Origin: CAIQPS01 sp963721365
GTDB taxonomy: Bacteria; Actinomycetota; Thermoleophilia; RBG-16-64-13
Reading direction: 5' to 3'
Assembly (NCBI GenBank): GCA_963721365.1
Contig: CAVRJE010000019.1
Location: 1-9,853, forward strand
Length of the DNA stretch: 9,853 nucleotides
In this document: one piece after another, positions 1 to 6,987 of the stretch
Numbering within the stretch: the stretch's first letter is position 1
Layout of the letters: every line of letters starts with the position of its first letter
Notes under the pieces: generated by a model
Databases searched by the model: none
What the model was told of the DNA's origin: nothing
The model's input: only the letters and a program-made list of their open reading frames with translations
Position numbers and translations under genes: made by a program

Positions 1-1
1 T

Positions 2-151
2 ACAGCCGAGGAGCTCTTGGCCGCGCAGAAAGAGCCCGCGGCGCATAAGGACCTGCTCGTCCGCGTGGGCGGCTACAGTGCCTACTTCGTCGACCTGCCG
101 CCCGAACTCCAGGACGAGATAGTCGAGCGCACGATGCACGAGGTGGGCTGA
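2..151 (+). CDS. Glycyl radical enzyme, C-terminal end (partial, 5' end outside window)
   Basis: The reading frame open from base 2 to the TGA at 149-151 encodes the last 49 residues of a glycyl radical enzyme. It contains the glycyl radical loop RVGGYSAYF; the radical glycine should be the second Gly, codon 71-73. It is followed by the usual tail PPELQDEIVERT. The family (pyruvate formate-lyase superfamily) stores a backbone radical on this glycine and uses it for C-C, C-O or C-N cleavage in the cytoplasm. The GYSAYF form resembles the diol-dehydratase / decarboxylase / hydroxyproline-dehydratase side of the family more than benzylsuccinate-type synthases, which usually have a GFSARF or GYSARF form. 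That is a recollection-based inference from a few residues. The substrate cannot be told because the catalytic Cys loop lies upstream. The activase begins 6 bases after the stop, which supports the call. Confidence 0.93.
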   Translation, partial: TAEELLAAQKEPAAHKDLLVRVGGYSAYFVDLPPELQDEIVERTMHEVG

Positions 152-167
152 CCGGTAGTGACCGGTA
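149..167 (+). repeat. 10-base-period direct repeat at the stop/start junction
   Basis: TGACCGGTA occurs at 149-157 and again at 159-167, separated by one G. The first copy contains the stop of the glycyl radical enzyme. The second overlaps the GTG start and codons 2-4 of the activase. It looks like a small tandem duplication; no regulatory role is evident. Confidence 0.6.
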
Positions 168-1060
168 CCATCTTCAACATCCAGCGGTACAGCATCGACG
201 ACGGTCCGGGTATCCGGACCACCGTCTTCTTCAAAGGCTGCCCGCTCCGATGCGCGTGGTGCTCCAACCCGGAATCGCAGAGCCCCGAGCCCGAACTCAT
301 GCATCGCGACTCTGTCTGCAAGCGCTGCTTTCGTTGTGTCGCGGTCTGTCCCGCCGGCGCCGTCTGCGTGGGCGCGAACGGCATCGTGATCGATCGCGAA
401 CTGTGTGACTCGTGCGGCGCCTGCGTGGACGCGTGCACTCATGAAGCCATGAACATCTCCGGCAAACACATGTCGGTGGACGATGTCTTTGCCGTTGTCA
501 AGCGCGATTCGGACTACTACCGCGACTCGGGGGGAGGCGTCACCCTGTCGGGCGGCGAGGTGCTGCTCCAGGCCGAGTTCGCGCGCGCCCTGCTCGAGCG
601 GTTCCGGGAGGCCGGCTTTCACACCTGTGTCGACACATCAGGAGACGGCGAAACCGAAGGGCTGCGCGCGCTCATCCCCTACGTGGACCTGTTCTATTTC
701 GACATCAAGCATGTCGATTCGCGAGCGCACCGGACCGAGACGGGGCGCGCGAACGAGCGGATCCTCCAGAACTTCGATCTCGTGGCGGCCTGCGGTGTAC
801 CCGTGGTAGTGCGTACCCCGGTGATCCCCGGCTTCAACGACAACGTCGATGCCATCGCCGACATCGCCGATCTGGTGGCCACCCGGCTGCCAGGAGGGAC
901 CCTGCACCTTCTGCCGTACCATCGCTACGGGCAGCAGAAGTACGAGATGCTCGGCCTGCAGTACGAGATGGAGACTGTCGACAGACCATCGCAGGAGTTC
1001 ATGGAAGGCGCGCGCAAGATCGTCGAGTCTCGGGGGCTTGTGTGCGAGGTGGCCGTCTAG
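158..1060 (+). CDS. Glycyl radical enzyme activating enzyme (radical SAM)
   Basis: 300-residue radical SAM activase that would reductively cleave S-adenosylmethionine and abstract hydrogen from the glycine of the upstream enzyme. The SAM [4Fe-4S] motif is C28-x3-C32-x2-C35, in the context KGCPLRCAWCSNPE. Two extra ferredoxin-type clusters follow: C54-x2-C57-x2-C60-x3-C64 and C83-x2-C86-x2-C89-x3-C93. The SAM-binding GGE region appears as GGGVTLSGGE. The length and the dicluster insert are typical of activases for dehydratase, decarboxylase and X-succinate synthase glycyl radical enzymes. The short pyruvate formate-lyase activase (about 245 residues) lacks this insert. The start is GTG at 158, giving the usual N-terminus MTGTIFNIQRYS; a GAGGTGG stretch about 10 bases upstream can serve as ribosome binding site. 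The frame is intact, with no indels, unlike most downstream genes. Confidence 0.96.
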   Translation: MTGTIFNIQRYSIDDGPGIRTTVFFKGCPLRCAWCSNPESQSPEPELMHRDSVCKRCFRCVAVCPAGAVCVGANGIVIDRELCDSCGACVDACTHEAMNISGKHMSVDDVFAVVKRDSDYYRDSGGGVTLSGGEVLLQAEFARALLERFREAGFHTCVDTSGDGETEGLRALIPYVDLFYFDIKHVDSRAHRTETGRANERILQNFDLVAACGVPVVVRTPVIPGFNDNVDAIADIADLVATRLPGGTLHLLPYHRYGQQKYEMLGLQYEMETVDRPSQEFMEGARKIVESRGLVCEVAV

Positions 1061-1086
1061 CGTCCGGCGCCGCCGGTCGTAATAGC

Positions 1087-1096
1087 AAGGGAGGGG
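1087..1096 (+). promoter_or_regulatory. Ribosome binding site of the GlmS-like gene
   Basis: AAGGGAGGGG lies 8 bases before ATG 1105 and 5 bases before the in-frame GTG 1102. Both starts are usable; ATG 1105 is preferred because its spacing is better and the protein then begins like GlmS. The reading frame is open upstream of this point but is not protein-like. Confidence 0.7.
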
Positions 1097-1104
1097 CGGG
1101 AGTG

Positions 1105-1537
1105 ATGGACCACTTGGGTTGTGTCATCACCGGTACGGTCGGCGTCGACGCGCACGTGATCGGGACCAAGATCATCTCCCGGGCTCTGCGGGATGCCGGG
1201 TTCAAGGTCGTCGAACTGGGCGCGCAGACGCCGCCCGAGGAGTTCATCATGGCCGCCCAGGAGACCGCGGCCGACGCCATGATGATCAGCTCCCTCTATG
1301 GCATGGCCGAGTTGGACCTCGAGGGGTTCCGCGACAAGTGCACCGAGGCCGGACTCGAGGGCATCTCTGCTGTACCTGGGTGGCATCCTTGGGGTATCCC
1401 GTCACGACTTCGCCGTAGATGAGGCCAAGTTCAAAGCCAAGGGCTTCGACCGGGTGTACCCGCCGGAAACCGACGTCAGGGGCGCCATCGAAGACCTCAA
1501 GGGCGACCTCGGCCGAGCGCGGGCCGGGCGCGAGTAG
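1105..1537 (+). CDS. glmS: GlmS-like cobalamin-binding small (S) subunit of a carbon-skeleton mutase; one +1 indel
   Basis: Small B12-binding Rossmann protein resembling the S (sigma) subunit of AdoCbl-dependent glutamate (methylaspartate) mutase. It has the base-off/His-on signature D15-x-H17-x2-G20 (GVDAHVIGTK), a conserved SSLYG loop and a C-terminal GFDRVYPPET segment like the end of GlmS. There is no N-terminal helical domain as in methyltransferase corrinoid proteins. The frame shifts by +1 at about 1364-1372: frame 1 ends its match at EGIS and the next frame resumes with LYLGGILG. Removing one base gives 143 residues, close to the usual size of about 137. The stop is TAG at 1535-1537 and GlmL starts 34 bases later, matching the glmS-mutL order of clostridial glm operons. 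It could serve a mutase other than glutamate mutase, since the catalytic subunit is not adjacent. Confidence 0.9.
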
Positions 1538-1571
1538 GGCCGGGCCGGGGGCGGGGCGAGAGGCGGTAGCG

Positions 1572-2981
1572 GTGGCAGACACTCGGCTCTTCGTCGACTT
1601 CGGCAGCACCTTCACCAAGCTGGTGGCCTTCGATCTCGAGGGCGAGGAGCTTCTCGCCCGGGTGCAGGTGCCATCCACCGTGGGCCACGACATCACCGTC
1701 GGTCTCGAGCAGGCCTTCTCGCTTCTGTCAGAGACCGTGCCCATCGGAGAGAGCGAGCGGCGGCGGACGGTCGCCTGCAGCAGCGCCGCCGGCGGCCTGC
1801 GGGTCGTTTGCGTCGGACTCGTGCCCGAGTACACCACCGAGGCCGGCCGAAGGGCCGCGCTTGGGGCCGGGGCCAAGATCGTCGGCTCGTACTCGTTCGA
1901 GCTCTCCGAGGCCGAGACCCGCGAGATCGAGGACATCGCCCCCGATATCGTGCTGCTCACGGGGGGCACCGACGGCGGCAACAAGAAGGTGATCACCCAC
2001 AACGCGGCTATGCTCGGCCCGGAGCGGCCCAGGGCGTGACCAACATCATCGTCGCCGGCAACAAGTCGGCATACGACGACGTCGCCGCGCTGTTCGCCGG
2101 TTCGGGGAAGAACGTCATCTATACCGGCAACGTCATGCCCGAGATCGGCGTGCTCGAGGTAGAGGCGGCCAACGCAAAGATCAGGGACCTGTTCATCGCC
2201 CGCATCACCGAAGCGAAGGGCATCGGCCGGGCGAGAAGCATGATCGCCGACGTCATCATGCCCACGCCGGCGGCCGTGCTCGAGGCCGCCAGGCTCCTCG
2301 CCGACGGCACCGGCGGAGCAGCCGGGCATCGGCGAACTGCTGCTGGTCGACGTAGGCGGCGCCACCACCGACGTCTACTCCGTGGCCAAAGGAGCGCCGA
2401 CGGCCGGCTCGGTACACTTCCTCGGCCTGCCCGAACCCTATGCCAAGCGCACCGTCGAGGGCGATCTGGGCTTGTTCCACAACCTGGATACCCTGAAGGC
2501 CGTGGCCGAAACAGAGGACCTGCCGCGCGGTTTCGAGGAGGCCGTGGCCGCCATGTGCCGGGAGAACAGCGTGCCCCGGGGGGAGGAGCAGACAGCCTGT
2601 CATCTGCTCCTTTCCAGGGTCGCCGTGCGTTCCGCGGTCAATCGCCACGTGGGGTCGCTGAAGACCATGGTCACACCCAACGGAGAGGTCGTGGTGCAGC
2701 GGGGCAAGGACCTGACCCAGGTGCGCTGGGTCGTCGGCGCCGGCGGGCCCATCTCGTTCTCGGCCGATCCCGCCGAGGTCCTGGGAGGTGCGCTGTTTGA
2801 GGACGACTTCCCCATGGTGCTCAAACCCAAGGCTCCGGAGATGCTGCTGGACGCTCAGTACGTGCTTTTCGCGCTCGGCCTGCTCGCCCAGAGCGAACCC
2901 GCGAAGGCGCTGAGGTTGATGCAGAGGTACGTCGTGCCCCTCAGTGCCCGCGATCACCAGACCATCGGAGGACGCAGATGA
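1572..2981 (+). CDS. glmL: GlmL/MutL-like actin-fold ATPase accessory protein; two compensating indels
   Basis: Member of the ASKHA (actin/Hsp70-fold) group that accompanies glutamate mutase genes. The role in the family is presumed to be cofactor-related reactivation or chaperoning of the AdoCbl enzyme, not catalysis. The phosphate-1 motif is at residues 9-13 (DFGST). The phosphate-2 motif is D260-VGGATTD. A conserved LLTGGTDGGNKKVITHNA block lies between them, followed by IIVAGNK. There is a -1 indel near 2024; restoring a G gives GAG GCG GCC CAG. A +1 indel lies near 2308-2313. They cancel, giving 469 residues, typical for MutL. The start is GTG 1572, the only sensible codon before VDFGST, with GA/GG-rich sequence upstream. 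The TGA overlaps the cupin ATG (ATGA, 2978-2981), implying translational coupling. Confidence 0.9.
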
Positions 2982-3913
2982 CGGACAAGGGCAGCGAGAA
3001 ATACTTGGTGAGCAGACCGGCGTACGAGATCGTGCCGGCCTTCGAGGTGCTCGGCCGCATACCGGCTATGACCCTCATGAGCAACAACCTCATCCCCGGA
3101 TCGAACATGTACGTCGAGGCGGGCTGGATACTGGCCATGCCCGATCCCAACCCGCACATCGGCGAGCACACGCACGACTACGACGAGATCGTGATGCACA
3201 TAGGGACCGACCCGAGCGATCAGGAGGACCTCGGAGGCGAGATCGAGTTCGTTCTGGACGGCCGACCGCTCACGATCAACAAGACCTCCTCCGTCTTCGT
3301 TCCGAAAGGCATGAAACACGGCCCCCTGACCTGGAAGAGCTTCACCAGGCCCCACTTGGAGATGACGCTGATGATCGGAGCCGGCAGTCTGGCCGAGGCC
3401 GACCCGGGGGGCCACAGGGAGAGGATGGACGCGGCAAGGAGAGGGAGAATGACCGAATCGAAGTACGGCAAGTACATCGTCACCGAGGACCTCATGCCGC
3501 CCCCGGTCGCCCCGTGGGTCAAGGCCATGGAGGATCAGGCGAAGGAAGGCAAGATACTCGACAGGACGATGCTCCTCGGCATCATGAACTCCATCGTCCC
3601 CGGCTGCTCGCTCTTCGCGGGTTGCGAGATCCTGTGGGGGCTGCCCGGCGGCCAACCGGTCGATATCGAGATACCGCACAGCCACGATTTCGACGAGGTG
3701 ATCGGTTTCGGCGGGACGAACAGGAACTACCCCCGGGAACTGGGTGGCGAGATCGAGTTCCTCATGGGAGGAGAGAAACACACCATCACCAAGACCTGCC
3801 TGATCTTCGTGCCCAAAGGGGTGGAGCACTGCCCCATCACGCTCAAGAGGATCGACACGCCCATCTTCATGTTCGAAGCCGCGAACGATCCCGAGTACGT
3901 GAAGCTCTTCTAG
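2978..3913 (+). CDS. Duplicated cupin (bicupin) protein
   Basis: 311-residue protein, frame intact, made of two homologous halves with one cupin barrel each. Half 1 has motif 1 H64-x-H66-x3-E70 (HTHDYDE) and motif 2 VFVPKGMKH. Half 2 has H234-x-H236-x3-E240 (HSHDFDE) and IFVPKGVEH, exactly 170 residues later. Both therefore keep a complete set of metal ligands (two His, Glu, late His). Both halves carry a matching GGEIEF segment and begin alike (M-T-x-x-x-x-K-Y; the second start is Met158). Cupins of this kind bind Fe, Mn, Ni or Zn and act as isomerases, lyases or oxygenases, or as small-molecule sensors. In this anaerobic context a non-oxygenase role is more likely (inference). ATG 2978 overlaps the glmL stop and has GGAGG 7 bases upstream. 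The substrate is unknown. Confidence 0.88.
   Translation: MTDKGSEKYLVSRPAYEIVPAFEVLGRIPAMTLMSNNLIPGSNMYVEAGWILAMPDPNPHIGEHTHDYDEIVMHIGTDPSDQEDLGGEIEFVLDGRPLTINKTSSVFVPKGMKHGPLTWKSFTRPHLEMTLMIGAGSLAEADPGGHRERMDAARRGRMTESKYGKYIVTEDLMPPPVAPWVKAMEDQAKEGKILDRTMLLGIMNSIVPGCSLFAGCEILWGLPGGQPVDIEIPHSHDFDEVIGFGGTNRNYPRELGGEIEFLMGGEKHTITKTCLIFVPKGVEHCPITLKRIDTPIFMFEAANDPEYVKLF
3436..3451 (+). promoter_or_regulatory. Internal Shine-Dalgarno and in-frame ATG at the bicupin domain junction
   Basis: AAGGAG (3436-3441), followed by AGGGAG (3442-3447), sits 7 bases before an in-frame ATG (3449-3451, Met158). This Met opens the second cupin half with MTESKYGKYIV, paralleling the real N-terminus MTDKGSEKYLV. 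It is either a working internal start that yields a separate second-half protein of about 154 residues, or the relic start of an ancestral unfused gene. Confidence 0.55.
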
Positions 3914-3940
3914 CGACCGGTGCAGAGAGGGGAACAGAGG

Positions 3941-4409
3941 ATGAGGCTGACATATGACCAGCTCGTGCAGTGGATAGGCGAGTATTTCGAGGTATTCAAC
4001 AAGTACGGCCAGGATCCGAACGAGATCCACCGCATGGATGAGTATTTCGCCAAGGACTTCGTCTTCAACCCGTACATCGCGTACGTCGGCAAGGTCTCTG
4101 GCCGGGACAACTGGTACAAAGTGTTGACCTCGCATCCGTCCGGCATCGAAAGGCTCACCCCCGAGGACCTCGTGATCGACGAGAACCGGCAGGTCTTTCG
4201 TCGCGCAGATCAAGACCGACCTGATCGACCGCGACACTCAGGAGGTGCTGCTGACCAAGCGCTATCTGGCGCGCTATCCGCTGATAGAAGAGGAAGGCAA
4301 GATGAAGATCGAGAGGCTCGATTTCTTCTGGGAGATCCTGCCGGCCGGAGCTCTCGAGATCGACGACGTATTCGAAAGGGACTGGAAGAGACAGGAGGGC
4401 CAGGCGTGA
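3941..4409 (+). CDS. SnoaL/NTF2-like small protein, first tandem copy; one +1 indel
   Basis: Small alpha+beta protein with features of the SnoaL-like (NTF2-fold) group. It has an N-terminal helix (TYDQLVQWIGEYF), a HRMDEYF segment with adjacent His and Asp, and a C-terminal strand region KMKIERLDFFWE. The family includes polyketide cyclases, ketosteroid isomerases and the bile-acid dehydratase BaiE, so an acid-base dehydratase or isomerase job is plausible but unproven. A +1 indel lies at 4196-4199 (TTT C); removing it links ENRQVF to VAQIKTDLIDRD and gives 155 residues. ATG 3941 is chosen because it has AGAGGGGA about 8 bases upstream and because its product aligns with the N-terminus of the next gene. 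A GTG at 3920 is also in frame. The TGA overlaps the next GTG start (GTGA, 4406-4409). The fold assignment comes from pattern recognition, not alignment. Confidence 0.72.
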
Positions 4410-4876
4410 GGCGGACGGCCTACGTACGACGAGATCGTGCAGTGGATGAAGGACTATTTCGCCACGTACAACTTGTACGCCCAGGACGCGGCCACCGTCC
4501 ATCGCATGGACGAGTACTTCGCGCCCGACTTGCGGTTCATGCCCTATATGTACGTGTTCGGCGGGCCTGAGGCCGGCCATTCCACGCAGCGAGGACTTCT
4601 ACCGGATGCTGACGAGCCATCCCGACGACTACGAGAAGTTCGAAGTACTGGACATCTTCGTGGACGAGGAGCGGTTGGTGGCGGTAGCCTTTCTCATCGC
4701 GCGGATCTTCAGCTCGAAGACCGACGAACTGCTCGTGCAGAAGCACTACCTGCCGCTCTACGAGCTGATCGTGGACGACGACGGACAAGCTGAAGATCAA
4801 GACCATCCGGTTCTTCTGGGAAGCGTCCCCGCCGGAAGTCGACGCAAGATACTCCGGCGCGGCGAAGGGAAACTGA
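4406..4876 (+). CDS. SnoaL/NTF2-like small protein, second tandem copy; three +1 indels
   Basis: Paralogue of the preceding gene. Both share TYD-x2-VQW near the start, HRMDEYFA, a LTSHP block and a C-terminal K-K-(M/L)-K-I-x4-FFWE region. Both come to 155 residues after correction, so this is a tandem duplication. The likely start is GTG 4406, overlapping the previous stop. The frame then has extra bases at about 4409-4421, 4584-4588 and 4783-4787. Rejoining gives VFGGPEAGHST then EDFYRMLTSHP, and LIVDDDG then KLKIKTIRFFWE, and ends at TGA 4874-4876. No stop appears in the joined frame. Function is as uncertain as for copy 1. Divergence in the middle suggests the pair may form a heteromer or act on different substrates (inference). 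Confidence 0.68.
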
Positions 4877-4882
4877 GAGACG

Positions 4883-6979
4883 ATGAGTTCCAAGTACGAG
4901 AAGCTTCTCGAGCCCGGCCGCATCGGCCCGGTCACCACGCGCAACCGCATCCTCAAGACGGGAGCGGGCATGCTCATGTGGCACGAGGACGACGTCCACA
5001 TGCGACCGGAGATGTTGGCCTTCTACGAGCGCATGGCCCGAGGAGGGACCGGCCTCATCATCGTCGAGTCGCCCACCATCGACTACCCTGCCGGGAGCCC
5101 GCTGGCGCCAGCGCTACCGCATCGACGACGACCGCTTCATCGAGGGGCTCAAGGAACTGGTGGACGTCATGCACAAGCATGGCTGCCCCACCTTCATGCA
5201 GATGAACCACGACGGCCCCTGGCAGGCCGACCTCCGGCACATCGAGCCGAACCAGGTCTTCGCCGGGCCGCCCCTGGGCGCCTCGCCGGTGTCGGTCCCC
5301 TACCCTGCCGACTTCCACAACGAGGTCCCCAGGGAACTGACCATTCCCGAGATCGAGGGCCTGGTGGACAAGTTCGCCTCCGCGGCCGAACGGGCGAAGA
5401 AGGCGGGGTTCGACGGCGTGGACGTCAACGCCGCGAGCAGCCACCTGCTGCACAACTTCCTCTCGCCCTTCTGGAACCGGCGCGAGGACATCTACGGAGG
5501 AAGCAGCGAGAACCGGACCCGCTTTCCCCTGCCAGGTGATCCAGGAGATCAAGAGGCGCTGCGGCAAGGACTTCGCCTGCACCATGATCATCAACGGGCT
5601 CGAGGTCGGTCAGGTCGTGGGCTTCGAGGACAGCATGATGCTCACCCCGCAGATCGCGCGTGAGAACGCCCGCTGGATCGAGAAGGCCGGGGCCGACGCC
5701 ATCATGGTGAGGAGCCATTGGCTGGGCTACCACGTGCCCGGCTATCTCACCGACCTGCTCTTCTACCCGGAGCCGCCCATCCCGCTGGAGAAGTTCCCCA
5801 AGGAGTACTACGCGAAGGAGTTGGGAGCGGGTGCCAACACCCTCCTCGCTGCCGGGATCAAGAAGGAGGTCTCGATACCGGTCACGGTCGTGGGGAGGCT
5901 CGACGCCGACATGGGCGAAAAGGTGCTCGAAGCGGGCATGGCCGACTTCATCGGCATGACCAGGCGCCTCCACGCCGATCCTGACTACGTGAACAAGCTG
6001 CGCGCGGGCCGTTTGGACGACATCGCCCCCTGCACGGCCTGCGATAACTGCCTCGGTACCAAGCGCTGCCGCATCAACGCGCTTCTGGGCACGCCCTATA
6101 CCGACATCGAGAAGGCCCCCAAGAAGAAGAAGGTGCTCGTCATCGGCGGCGGCCCCGGCGGGATGGAGGCTGCCCGCGTTTCCGCCCTTCGCGGCCACGA
6201 CGTGACCCTCTACGAGAAGGGGCCGAAGCTCGGCGGGCTCCTGCCCATCGCCGCCATCGTCAAGGGCCCGCATCCCGAGGACGTGCCGCTGATCGCCGAC
6301 TACCTCGATCGCCAGATCCGCAAGCTCGGCGTCAAGGTGATCACCGGGAAAGGCGGCGGACATGTCCGTCGTCGACCAGGTCAAGCCCGACGTAGTGTTC
6401 CTCGCCACCGGCGCGAGCGCCACCATCCCGCCCATCAAGGGGATCGACCGGTCCAACGTAGTGAGCGGCGCGGCCCTGCACAAGAAGCTCAAGCTCGCCA
6501 CCCGCTTCGTGCCGCCCTACACCCTTCGGTCGCTCACCAATTTCTACATGCCTCTTGGCAAGAACGTCGTTGTCATCGGCGGCGCGCTGCAGGGGTGCGA
6601 GCTGGCCGAGTTCCTGGTCAAGCGGGGCCGGAACGTCACCATCGTGGAGCAGGGTGACATGCTGGGCGACCAGATGATCGACGCCGTCCTCTTCAGCCTC
6701 ATGATCTGGTTCGGGAAGAAGGGGGTCGAGATGATCCCCGGCGTGAAGGAATACGTGGAGATCACCGACAAGGGCCTTACTATCGTGGACAAGGACGGGG
6801 CGACCCGGACCCTCCAGGCCGACACCTTCGTCTCGGCGCTGCCGCTGACGTCCAACGCGGATCTTCTGCCGTCACTGGAGCAGAAGGTGCCCGAGGTCTA
6901 CGCCATAGGCGACTGCAACCAGCCGGGCCTCATCGCCGACGCCATCGGGACCGGGCTGCGGACGGCGCGGGAGGTGTAG
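4883..6979 (+). CDS. Enoate / 2,4-dienoyl-CoA reductase-type Old Yellow Enzyme (FMN, 4Fe-4S, FAD); three +1 indels
   Basis: After removing three extra bases (5098-5100, 5532-5533, about 6349-6351) this is a 697-residue three-domain flavoenzyme. Residues 1 to about 370 are the OYE TIM barrel: N-terminal GPVTTRNRI, then the FLSPFWNRREDIYGGS signature with ENRTRF. A cysteine cluster follows at C383, C386, C389 and C395, just before RINALLG. Two nucleotide-binding segments complete it: VLVIGGGPGGMEAAR at about 417 and VVVIGGALQGCELAE at about 560, with a terminal AIGDC motif. The family (FadH, enoate reductase, trimethylamine dehydrogenase, BaiCD/BaiH) passes electrons from NAD(P)H through FAD and Fe-S to FMN to reduce activated C=C bonds. 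The catalytic Tyr expected in an AAHGYLL-like segment appears to be His187 (AASSHLLH). The Fe-S spacing C-x2-C-x2-C-x5-C is shorter than the usual C-x2-C-x3-C-x11/12-C. It lies 6 bases after the SnoaL gene. Confidence 0.93.
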
Positions 6980-6987
6980 GCGCGATC

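Noticed and set aside
1061..1104. CCGGCGCCGCCGG after the activase stop as a terminator hairpin
   Set aside because: The inverted repeat is imperfect and short, has no T-run, and the next gene follows within the same operon-like block.
1808..2800. 330-codon + frame overlapping glmL
   Set aside because: Only its middle part (about 2030-2310) is real glmL sequence between two indels; the flanks are out-of-frame arginine-rich translation.
1105..2981. Reading the GlmS and GlmL breaks as pseudogenes
   Set aside because: The rejoined proteins have family-typical lengths (143 and 469 residues), complete motifs and no stop codons.
2954..4237. Long open frame (427 codons) on the - strand opposite the bicupin and first SnoaL-like gene
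   Set aside because: It is a shadow typical of GC-rich DNA. It lies antisense to genes with clear motifs and good ribosome binding sites, and its translation shows no recognisable domain.
5425..6501. 358-codon open frame on the - strand opposite the OYE
   Set aside because: Its composition is that of a mirrored coding strand with no motif, while the + strand encodes the FMN, Fe-S and FAD segments.
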